Assembly: GCA_023135015.1 (NCBI GenBank)
Contig: JAGLTZ010000072.1
Location: 1-6,133 of the forward strand
Source of the DNA: Candidatus Latescibacterota bacterium
GTDB lineage: Bacteria; Blakebacterota; Blakebacteria; Blakebacterales; Blakebacteraceae
DNA length: 6,133 nt
Direction: 5' to 3'
In this document: positions 1 through 6,013 of the stretch, in pieces
Layout of the letters: the number at the start of each line of letters is the position of its first letter
How positions within the stretch are numbered: position 1 is the first letter of the stretch
Translations under genes and position numbers: made by a program
The notes under the pieces: generated by a model
Databases searched by the model: none
What the model was told of the DNA's origin: nothing
What the model saw: only the letters and a program-made list of their open reading frames with translations

Positions 1-257
1 GCGGTGAGCAGCAGCGCGTGGCGATAGCCCGCGCGGTCGCCAACGCCCCGCGTCTGCTGCTGGCCGACGAACCGACCGGAAACCTCGCGCAGGAGGCGGG
101 CAGAGAGATCGTGGAACTCTTCCAGCAGATCAACCGGCAGGGCACGGCTGTGCTTGTGGCAACTCACAATGTGGCTCTTATAGAGAAGCTGCCAGCCAGG
201 CGTCTCCACATCCATGAGGGCAGATTGGACGAGCTGGTGCCCGGGGAGGACGCATGA
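1..257 (+). CDS. ftsE: FtsE, cell-division ABC ATPase (partial, C-terminal 84 residues)
   Basis: This is the 3' end of an ABC ATPase; the start lies upstream of the window and the reading frame begins at base 3. The visible fragment opens with the tail of the ABC signature (GEQQRVAIARA, fragment residues 1-11). It continues with Walker B (LLLADEPTGNL, 18-28) and the H-loop (VATHN, His55). The P-loop and Q-loop are off the window. FtsE hydrolyses ATP on the cytoplasmic face of FtsX and drives conformational changes that control septal peptidoglycan hydrolysis. The motifs alone could fit a LolD/MacB-type ATPase, but the ATGA overlap with ftsX settles the assignment. One oddity is that the D-loop after Walker B reads NLAQEAG where FtsE usually has NLD followed by a variable residue, so the D-loop aspartate is Ala29. 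The stop TGA is at 255-257. Confidence 0.93.
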   Translation, partial: GEQQRVAIARAVANAPRLLLADEPTGNLAQEAGREIVELFQQINRQGTAVLVATHNVALIEKLPARRLHIHEGRLDELVPGEDA

Positions 258-1108
258 AGGTAGGATACGCCGTTGCAGAGGCATTTCGTTCCATCCGGCG
301 GGTCCCTCTGATGACAACTGTTTCGGTCGGGACCATAGGTCTTTCACTCATGGTCTTCGGACTCTTCCTTCTGGTTACCTATAACGTGCAGGGCGTCGTG
401 CAGGAACTGCGCGCAAAGGTGGATGTGGAAGCCTATTTGGAGGAAGGGGTAAGGGGCCAGGCACTCTCGCGGTTGAGTGCCGAGGTTGCAATGATTCCGG
501 GAGTGCAGGAGGTGCGATATATCTCAAAGGAGCAGGCCCGGGCAAGATTCGTTGCGGACTTCGGAGATACTCTCCTCTCCCTGCTGGAAGGGAACCCGCT
601 TCCTGCTTCACTGCTCATTGTCCTCACCGGGGACCAGCGCACCGCCGAAGGCTCCGCAGCGATTGCGGAGAAGATTACCCCGATGGAAGGGGTCGATGAA
701 GTGATTTACGGTCAGGGCTGGGTGGAACGTTTCGATCGCCTTATAATGGCCCTTTCGGCGGTGAGCATTCTGATCGGCCTGGTTGTGAGTCTTGCCAGTG
801 TCTTCGTTATCAGCAACACGGTCAAGCTCACCGTATGGGCGCGCCGCGATGCTGTGGAAATCATGAAGCTGGTGGGGGCGACAGACGCCTTTGTGAAACT
901 TCCATTCCTCGTGGAAGGAACATTCCAGGGTGTTGTGGGTGCAGCCGTTGCGCTGGTGATTCTCTACTCACTTTATGGCTATGTCTCCCCGGGACTCGGC
1001 GACATCATGTTCCTTCCGCTTTCGGTCAGCGGAGCCGTCCTGGTCATGGGAGCTGTGCTGGGAGGAATCGGCAGCCAGCTAAGCTTGAGACAGTTCCTTG
1101 AGGTCTAG
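254..1108 (+). CDS. ftsX: FtsX, cell-division ABC transporter membrane subunit
   Basis: A 284-residue integral membrane protein and partner of FtsE at the septum; the length is normal for FtsX. Hydrophobic segments lie at about 20-46, 163-190, 217-241 and 258-275, giving the four-helix FtsX/MacB topology. The extracytoplasmic domain lies between the first two (about 47-160) and contains the typical NPLPASL stretch (114-120). The conserved cytoplasmic stretch after helix 2 is clear: ISNTVKL (186-192), then EIMKLVGAT (202-210) and PFLVEG (217-222). In other bacteria the large loop binds a coiled-coil hydrolase or hydrolase activator (EnvC, PcsB, RipC). The next gene encodes just such a protein, so it is the likely partner. 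The ATG overlaps the ftsE stop as ATGA and has a GGAGG at 245-249, four bases upstream, which fixes the start and suggests translational coupling. Confidence 0.95.
   Translation: MKVGYAVAEAFRSIRRVPLMTTVSVGTIGLSLMVFGLFLLVTYNVQGVVQELRAKVDVEAYLEEGVRGQALSRLSAEVAMIPGVQEVRYISKEQARARFVADFGDTLLSLLEGNPLPASLLIVLTGDQRTAEGSAAIAEKITPMEGVDEVIYGQGWVERFDRLIMALSAVSILIGLVVSLASVFVISNTVKLTVWARRDAVEIMKLVGATDAFVKLPFLVEGTFQGVVGAAVALVILYSLYGYVSPGLGDIMFLPLSVSGAVLVMGAVLGGIGSQLSLRQFLEV
1100..1103 (+). promoter_or_regulatory. Candidate ribosome binding site for the EnvC-like gene
   Basis: GAGG lies six bases before GTG 1110 and within the last codons of ftsX. It is the only well-spaced Shine-Dalgarno-like match near the candidate starts, so it favours GTG 1110 over TTG 1098. 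GTG 1212 has no purine-rich stretch at the right distance. TTG 1206 has only GGTGAG at 1188-1193, twelve bases away. Confidence 0.5.
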
Positions 1109-1109
1109 C

Positions 1110-2444
1110 GTGTTTCAGTCCGGAACCGTCCCTTTTGTGCAATCTCGGCGTCAATCCGTTCTTTGGATCGCGAACCAGGCAGTAGCTGGTGAGCAATCTG
1201 CCGGGTTGTTTGTGCGGCGCACATTAAGCACGCTGCTAATAACTGGCCCGGCTGTGGCCTGTGTAGCATTGCTGTTGACGCTTGTTATTCCGCCTTCGGT
1301 TCACTCACAGCAGCCTTCGACCATCACGGAGCTGAACGAACGCATCGCTCAGCTCGAGAATGAGATAGAGGCGGCTGAGGAGAGAGCCAGGCAGCTGTCA
1401 GAGGATGAAAGCCAGCAGTCCGCGTATCTCAACGCGCTGGGCACCCAGATTGCAAAGGCCGAACAGCTAATCAACGCATACAGCCGTGACATTCGACGTC
1501 TGGGGGCCGAAGCCTCCGAACTCAGATCAGAGATCGCTTCACTGAACAAGGAGATTGAGATGCTGCAGGGGGCGGTCTCCTCCTATGTGGTCGGGTTGTA
1601 TAAAAGGGGCGGGAGCAAGGGGCTCGAAATCATTCTCGGAAGCCAGACATTCACCGATGCCGTACGCCGGCTTAAAGGGATTACTGTAGTCGCGACCAGG
1701 CAGCGCCAGGATGTCGAGCGGCTGGCCGTGGCGCGTGACCGGAGCATGGAGAAGAGAACAGAGATCACACGAACGCTTGATTCTCTGCAGCAGAGCCGGC
1801 AGGCGCAGCACCGGGCGAGGCAGAACCTTGACCAGAAGAGGGCTGAGACGGAGCAGATCCTCGACCGTATCGCCCTGGACCGGCAGCAGGTGGCCCTATA
1901 CATACAGGAGTCTGAAAACAGACTCGCAGAATTGATCAGGGAGTTGCAGAGGATCCAGCAACGTCTGAGGGAGGCGGGCAGGTCGATAAATATAGAGCTT
2001 GGTGGCTTCGCTGAAATGCGCGGGCGACTTCCGTGGCCGCTATACAGCCCCCGTGGGCTGGGAGAAGTTGTGAGGACTTTTGGACGCCTCAGGGGTCGGG
2101 ACAACACCACGACCTCTTCGCCCGGCATCGATATAATGGCTCCAGGTCCGAATACTGAGATCATCTCGGTCCACAATGCGGAAGTGCTTCACGTCGGCTG
2201 GTATGCATACATGGGAACCGTTATCGTCCTCGACCACGGGGATGCCTTTGCGACGGTCTATACAAATGCCGTGAACCTCCAGGTACAGACCGGGGAACCG
2301 GTGGCGAGTGGTTTTGTGATGGGGGAGGTAGGTCTGGCGCTCAGACCGGTTGGGGATGAGCCGGACGGGCACCTGCTGCGATTCAGTATCTACGAGGATG
2401 GATCCGCTCAGGATCCTCTGCCGTGGCTTGGGGGAAGAAGGTGA
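1110..2444 (+). CDS. EnvC-like coiled-coil protein with degenerate LytM (M23) domain
   Basis: A predicted extracytoplasmic activator of cell-wall amidases, working with FtsEX. Numbering is from GTG 1110 (444 residues). A hydrophobic segment lies at about 39-62, with a plausible signal-peptidase site after VHS (64-66). Coiled-coil helices follow at about 73-155 and 190-292, with a hinge between them (GLYKRGGSKGLEIILGS, 162-178) typical of EnvC/PcsB proteins. A LytM domain occupies about 304-444 and ends in DPLPWLG, much like the C-terminus of E. coli EnvC as I recall it. The catalytic HxGID motif is S-P-G-I-D (Ser337, Asp341), the YxH motif is Y-T-N (Asn386) and the HxH motif is L-x-R (422, 424). 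Zinc binding and hydrolysis are therefore unlikely, which points to an activator rather than an enzyme. The start is uncertain. GTG 1110 has GAGG six bases upstream and sits one base after the ftsX stop; TTG 1098 and GTG 1212 are alternatives. Confidence 0.85.
   Translation: MFQSGTVPFVQSRRQSVLWIANQAVAGEQSAGLFVRRTLSTLLITGPAVACVALLLTLVIPPSVHSQQPSTITELNERIAQLENEIEAAEERARQLSEDESQQSAYLNALGTQIAKAEQLINAYSRDIRRLGAEASELRSEIASLNKEIEMLQGAVSSYVVGLYKRGGSKGLEIILGSQTFTDAVRRLKGITVVATRQRQDVERLAVARDRSMEKRTEITRTLDSLQQSRQAQHRARQNLDQKRAETEQILDRIALDRQQVALYIQESENRLAELIRELQRIQQRLREAGRSINIELGGFAEMRGRLPWPLYSPRGLGEVVRTFGRLRGRDNTTTSSPGIDIMAPGPNTEIISVHNAEVLHVGWYAYMGTVIVLDHGDAFATVYTNAVNLQVQTGEPVASGFVMGEVGLALRPVGDEPDGHLLRFSIYEDGSAQDPLPWLGGRR
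2430..2435 (+). promoter_or_regulatory. Ribosome binding site of holB
   Basis: The purine run GGGGGA, followed by AGAAG, ends directly before GTG 2441 and gives a five-base spacing. It lies inside the last codons of the EnvC-like gene. It decides the holB start in favour of GTG 2441 rather than the in-frame GTG at 2423, which would overlap the upstream gene further and has no such motif. Confidence 0.6.
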
Positions 2445-3607
2445 GCGCGGGACCGCTGCTGAACCAAGAGAGGGCACTGGCACTGCTGGAAAGAACTCTT
2501 TCGAGCGGGGAGCTGCCCCCCGCATATCTTTTCGTGGGCCCACACGGTGTGGGTAAGGAGGAGGCTGCACTGGCTCTGGCACAATCGCTCAACTGCCAGA
2601 GCGGTGCGGGAGAGGAGGGGCCCGATCTTTTTGAGGCAGCAGGATCAAGTTCTTCCGAGCCGCACTCCGGTATCCGCGCCCTGAGGGGCTGCGGAATCTG
2701 TTCCGCCTGCAGCAGGATTGGCCGCTACAGCCACCCCGATGTGATAGTGAGAATGCCGCTGCCGAGACCTCGCGGAGGTAAGAAGGGAGATCCCGCTGAC
2801 CCTACCGATGTGCTGGCATTCAAAGCTGATAATCCTTACCGGGATCCGGAGATATCTACCGGCAGCCTTTCCATAGGCATTGCCGATGTACGTGAGATAA
2901 TCCCGCAGCTGGCCTACGCTCCGGTGGAGGGCGGCAAGCGGGTCGTTATATTCAGAGAATCGGAACGGATGACTGAGGAGGCCCAGAACGCGCTGCTGAA
3001 ATCGATGGAGGAACCTCCACCACACACGATCTTCATACTGACAACCCACAGACCCAATGCCCTGCTGCCGACTGTGCGATCCCGCAGTCGCATCGTGCAT
3101 TTCAGGCCGCTGAAGGCCGAGGAGATCTCTTACTATTTGAGGGAGCATGGGATCGCCTCCGGGGATGAGATGAATGTGGCGCAGCTGGCCAGGGGAAGCC
3201 TGAAGAGGGCGATCTGCATCGCAGAAGGTGGGGTGCCGGGAAGGGAAGAGGCCGTCCGGCTGCTTTCGTGGGCTGTAGAGGGTCGCAATCGGGAGGCGCT
3301 TGCGTGGGCGGCAGGGTACACCTTCAAGACTAGCGGAGTGATGCTGACAGAAGCTCGCAGTGTGCTGGAGGAATTGCTCAGCCTGGCTCGCGATGTGGCA
3401 GTGGTACAGAGCGGGGGGAAGGTAGCCCTGATGAATCCCGACAGGGCCGACATGCTTCGCGATGTGGGCCGACGCGCCCCCGACGGAGCAGGCCTTCAAG
3501 CGCTTGAGGCGGTTACCGATGCCTGCGGCGAGGTTGACAGCAATGTCAATCTGGCCTTGATTTACGCAACACTGTTCGATGCCCTGATACCGCTAGGCAT
3601 ACATTAA
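2441..3607 (+). CDS. holB: DNA polymerase III delta' subunit (clamp loader)
   Basis: A 388-residue AAA+ family subunit of the clamp loader that helps load the sliding clamp on DNA. The N-terminal ATPase-like domain has a P-loop GPHGVGKE (33-40), in which the usual Ser/Thr after Lys39 is Glu40. The Walker B position reads VIFRES (169-174) without the acidic pair, so ATP hydrolysis is unlikely; this is usual for delta' and argues against DnaX. A zinc module is visible as Cys52, Cys84, Cys87 and Cys90, followed by SHPD (97-100). The region NALLKSMEEPP (183-193) and the arginine-finger SRC motif (here Ser214-Arg215-Ser216) are typical. The helical C-terminal collar domain covers about 285-388. 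Two insertions stand out: a Gly/Ser/Glu-rich stretch at 53-83 that separates the first Cys from the rest, and a Pro/Lys-rich stretch at about 104-140. GTG 2441 overlaps the preceding stop as GTGA. Confidence 0.93.
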   Translation: MSAGPLLNQERALALLERTLSSGELPPAYLFVGPHGVGKEEAALALAQSLNCQSGAGEEGPDLFEAAGSSSSEPHSGIRALRGCGICSACSRIGRYSHPDVIVRMPLPRPRGGKKGDPADPTDVLAFKADNPYRDPEISTGSLSIGIADVREIIPQLAYAPVEGGKRVVIFRESERMTEEAQNALLKSMEEPPPHTIFILTTHRPNALLPTVRSRSRIVHFRPLKAEEISYYLREHGIASGDEMNVAQLARGSLKRAICIAEGGVPGREEAVRLLSWAVEGRNREALAWAAGYTFKTSGVMLTEARSVLEELLSLARDVAVVQSGGKVALMNPDRADMLRDVGRRAPDGAGLQALEAVTDACGEVDSNVNLALIYATLFDALIPLGIH

Positions 3608-3633
3608 TCACCCGTCACATCTGGTCTTGTTCT
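3608..3633 (+). other. Intergenic gap between holB and metG
   Basis: This is the longest non-coding stretch in the window, at 26 nt. It contains no hairpin, no T-run that would suggest a terminator, and no GGAGG- or GAGG-like sequence upstream of the metG GTG. Transcription most simply reads through from holB. A TACATT at 3600-3605 vaguely resembles a -10 box, but no -35 hexamer sits at the correct spacing. Confidence 0.6.
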
Positions 3634-5205
3634 GTGGACGCACCCGCACCTGATCGATTTTACGTTACGACGCCGATCTATTACGTCAACGGTACCCCCC
3701 ATATCGGGCATGCCTATACGACAATCCTGGCGGATGTGCTCACCCGCTACCACCGCCTGTTCGGAAGGCAGGCTTATTTCCTCACCGGGACCGATGAACA
3801 CGGGCTGAAGGTTCAGCAGGCGGCCGAGGCCGCCTGCATGGAGCCGAAGGCGTACTGCGACAGCATGGTGGGAAACTTTAAAGATCTCTGGGATAGGTTG
3901 GGGATCCGTTACGATCGGTTTATCCGGACGACCGATGACAACCATATAGCCTACGTGCATGAGATCCTGCAGAGACTGTGGGATGCCGGAGAGATATACT
4001 CCTCCTCCTACCAGGGGTGGTACTGTATCCCGGACGAGCGTTTCTGGACCGAAAAGGACCTCGTCGACGGGAACTGCCCCGAGTGCGGCAGGGAGGTCAT
4101 AGAACTCGAGGAGGAGAATTACTTCTTCAGGATGGGTTCGTACGGAGATTGGCTCATAGAGCACATCGAGGCGAATCCCGATTTCATCTTTCCAGAGACA
4201 CGCAGAAACGAAGTGCTCGGATTCCTGCGCCGGGGTCTTGAGGATCTGTGCGTTAGTCGTCCGAAGAGCCGACTGATATGGGGTATCCCGCTTCCGTTCG
4301 ACCACGAATACGTGACCTATGTATGGTTCGATGCCCTCCTGAACTATGTCAGCGCGGTAGAAGAGATTTCCGGGCCGAACGGTGAGGATAAATGGTGGCC
4401 GGCAGACCTGCACCTGATCGGCAAAGACATCATCACCACCCACTGCGTGTACTGGCCGACAATGCTGAAGGCTGCTGGACTTGAGCTGCCAAAGAGGATT
4501 GCGGCCCACGGCTGGTGGCTGGTTGAAGAGGAGAAGATGTCGAAGAGCCGGGGTAATGTGGTCAAGCCGCTGGACCTGGCCGAGCAGTACGGGGTGGACG
4601 CCTTCCGTTATTTCCTGATGAGGGAGATGACGGTGGGCCAGGATCGCTCCTTCAACGAAGTTGATATGGTGCAGCGCTACAACAGTGAGCTCGCCAACGA
4701 TCTCGGAAACGCCCTCAGCAGGGTGACAAAGATGATTCTTCGGTACAGGGACGGGGTTCTCGGCCAGCCCGCTGATGGGGATGAGAAACTCGAGGTGGAG
4801 ATGAAGGCAATAGCCTCCAAGGCGGTCGTGAATGTGCCCGCAGCCGTTGAAGCGCTGCAGATCAACCGTGCTGTGGACGAAGTGATGGAGCTGGTTAGGG
4901 CGACGAACCGTTATCTGGAGATGCGTGAGCCGTGGCAGCTTGCCAAGGATGAACAGAAGAAGAGTCTTCTCGATACGACGCTCTACACCGCAGTGGAGTC
5001 GCTCCGGCTGGCGGGAGTGCTTCTCTACCCGGTTATGCCGGAAAAGACAGTACGGCTGATGGAACAGCTCGGGTTCTACCCCGACATGACCGGTGGAGAT
5101 TATGAGTCGCTGACGGCGTGGGGTGTTCTTGAGCCGGGCTCTTCCATTCCAGGCGGTGAGAGCCTGTTTCCGCGTATCGAACTTCCAGAGGATCTGAGGG
5201 ATTGA
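3634..5205 (+). CDS. metG: Methionyl-tRNA synthetase
   Basis: This class I aminoacyl-tRNA synthetase charges tRNA-Met in the cytoplasm and has 523 residues. The HIGH signature is exact at 23-26 and KMSKS is at 301-305. The connective region (about 115-215) carries one zinc-knuckle-like unit: Cys131-x2-Asp134 and Cys148-x2-Cys151. One-knuckle enzymes such as the Thermus one usually have CxxC...CxxH, so Asp134 replaces a Cys. WFDALLNY (231-238) and AHGWW (291-295) belong to the catalytic core. NRYLEMREPWQLAK (425-438) is the anticodon-binding helix region with its conserved Trp434. The protein stops after the helical domain and lacks the C-terminal tRNA-binding OB-fold extension of the roughly 650-residue E. 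coli and Bacillus enzymes. GTG 3634 is the only in-frame start after the holB stop, and no Shine-Dalgarno is evident. The stop overlaps the tatD start. Confidence 0.97.
   Translation: MDAPAPDRFYVTTPIYYVNGTPHIGHAYTTILADVLTRYHRLFGRQAYFLTGTDEHGLKVQQAAEAACMEPKAYCDSMVGNFKDLWDRLGIRYDRFIRTTDDNHIAYVHEILQRLWDAGEIYSSSYQGWYCIPDERFWTEKDLVDGNCPECGREVIELEEENYFFRMGSYGDWLIEHIEANPDFIFPETRRNEVLGFLRRGLEDLCVSRPKSRLIWGIPLPFDHEYVTYVWFDALLNYVSAVEEISGPNGEDKWWPADLHLIGKDIITTHCVYWPTMLKAAGLELPKRIAAHGWWLVEEEKMSKSRGNVVKPLDLAEQYGVDAFRYFLMREMTVGQDRSFNEVDMVQRYNSELANDLGNALSRVTKMILRYRDGVLGQPADGDEKLEVEMKAIASKAVVNVPAAVEALQINRAVDEVMELVRATNRYLEMREPWQLAKDEQKKSLLDTTLYTAVESLRLAGVLLYPVMPEKTVRLMEQLGFYPDMTGGDYESLTAWGVLEPGSSIPGGESLFPRIELPEDLRD
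5187..5191 (+). promoter_or_regulatory. Candidate ribosome binding site of tatD
   Basis: AGAGG lies ten bases before TTG 5202, inside the end of metG. A second purine run (GAGGGA, 5196-5201) abuts the start codon and is too close to act as a normal Shine-Dalgarno. The site supports TTG 5202, whose product begins right at the conserved AVDTHCH motif. Confidence 0.45.
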
Positions 5206-6011
5206 TAGCCGTCGATACCCACTGCCACCTCTTCTGGTCAGATTTCGACAGCGACAGGGATGATGTGGTCAGAAGGGCCGTTGAGTCCGGGGTGTCGGCG
5301 ATTCTTAACCTAGGGACCACGGTTGAAACCAGCCGGGACTGCATAGCCCTGGCTGAAAGGTATGAGCAGTGCTGGGCGGCCGTCGGCTTCCACCCTCATG
5401 ATGTAGAGGTCTTTGCGGTAGATCCGGAAGAGGCAGTATCAGAGCTGCGGTTACTCACCGGACACCCTAAAGTGGTGGCGGTCGGGGAAACTGGACTTGA
5501 TTTCTACCGAGGCCGCGAAACGGAGGAGGCGCAACGGGCCAGTCTGCAAGCCCACTTTGTAATGGCCCGCGAAGCGGGCCTTCCGATCGTCCTGCACAAC
5601 CGCAGTGCCGGTCCCGAGCTGCGCGAGATGCTCGAAGAGTACGATTCAGAAGTCACGGCTATACTACACTGCTTCGTCGGAGACGAGGAGTTCGGCCGGT
5701 GGGCAATCGACCGTGGTCATTACCTTGGTCTGGGTGGCATCTTCACTTTTCCTTCGAGCGATCTTCCGGGGATGGTGACGGCGTGGGATATCGATCGCCT
5801 GGTCCTTGAGACCGACAGCCCGTTTCTGAGCCCTCTACCGCATCGCGGCAGGCGAAATGAACCCGCCTTCATCGTTCATACGGCCCGGGCGATAGCAGAA
5901 GCGCTGGGAATGAGCGTGGAGGATCTTTCCGAGCGCATGACCGCCAATGCCTGCCGCGTGCTGGACTTATCACTGCCGGGTAGAGACGCAGGGTCGTCAG
6001 AGGACTGTTGA
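5202..6011 (+). CDS. tatD: TatD family metal-dependent hydrolase (DNase)
   Basis: A 269-residue TIM-barrel protein of the amidohydrolase superfamily. Characterised TatD proteins are metal-dependent 3'-5' DNases acting in DNA repair or degradation. The metal site is complete: His7 and His9 (THCH), Glu96 (VGETGLDFY), His132 (LHNR), His156 (LHCFVG) and Asp205 (LETDSPFL). FHPH (63-66) and the RGRRNEP stretch (215-221) are also family hallmarks. The length is close to that of E. coli TatD, and no domain is missing or added. YcfH/YabD-type paralogues share the same motifs, so the exact substrate is not settled by sequence. The TTG start overlaps the metG stop (TTGA), and placement between metG and rsmA is a widely conserved arrangement. 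The last ten or so residues are polar and probably disordered. Confidence 0.93.
   Translation: MIAVDTHCHLFWSDFDSDRDDVVRRAVESGVSAILNLGTTVETSRDCIALAERYEQCWAAVGFHPHDVEVFAVDPEEAVSELRLLTGHPKVVAVGETGLDFYRGRETEEAQRASLQAHFVMAREAGLPIVLHNRSAGPELREMLEEYDSEVTAILHCFVGDEEFGRWAIDRGHYLGLGGIFTFPSSDLPGMVTAWDIDRLVLETDSPFLSPLPHRGRRNEPAFIVHTARAIAEALGMSVEDLSERMTANACRVLDLSLPGRDAGSSEDC
5999..6003 (+). promoter_or_regulatory. Candidate ribosome binding site of rsmA
   Basis: AGAGG lies ten bases before ATG 6014 and four bases before the in-frame TTG 6008. The motif and spacing to the ATG match those at the tatD start, which favours ATG 6014. It lies inside the final codons of tatD. Confidence 0.45.
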
Positions 6012-6013
6012 AT

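Noticed and set aside
742..747. Perfect TATAAT in ftsX
   Set aside because: No -35-like hexamer sits 16-18 bases upstream, and it falls in well-conserved FtsX coding sequence.
1275..1280. TTGACG resembling a -35 box in the EnvC-like signal segment
   Set aside because: No -10-like hexamer is found 16-18 bases downstream.
2132..2137. TATAAT in the LytM domain, about 300 bases before holB
   Set aside because: No -35 match at the right spacing; it encodes the conserved GIDIMA stretch, so it is probably chance.
1583..2176. Open frame on the minus strand opposite the EnvC-like coiled coil
   Set aside because: It is an Arg/Ser/Cys-rich translation with no family motif, typical of the reverse of Glu/Gln/Arg-rich coiled-coil codons.
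2539..2553. Palindrome CCCACAC-g-GTGTGGG at the start of holB
   Set aside because: It encodes the P-loop (GPHGVG). A 1-nt centre makes it a poor hairpin, and nothing else suggests an operator.
2645..3499. Open frame on the minus strand (about 284 codons) opposite holB
   Set aside because: Antisense to a well-supported delta' gene. Its predicted protein is rich in Cys, His and Pro with no family motif, so it is a shadow frame.
2441..3607. holB product as DnaX (tau/gamma)
   Set aside because: The P-loop lacks the Ser/Thr and the Walker B acids are missing. The length and the metG-tatD neighbours fit delta' instead.
3604..4509. Long open frame on the minus strand (about 300 codons) opposite metG
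   Set aside because: It lies wholly antisense to a clear MetRS gene, shows no recognisable motif, and is the kind of open frame GC-rich codon use produces.
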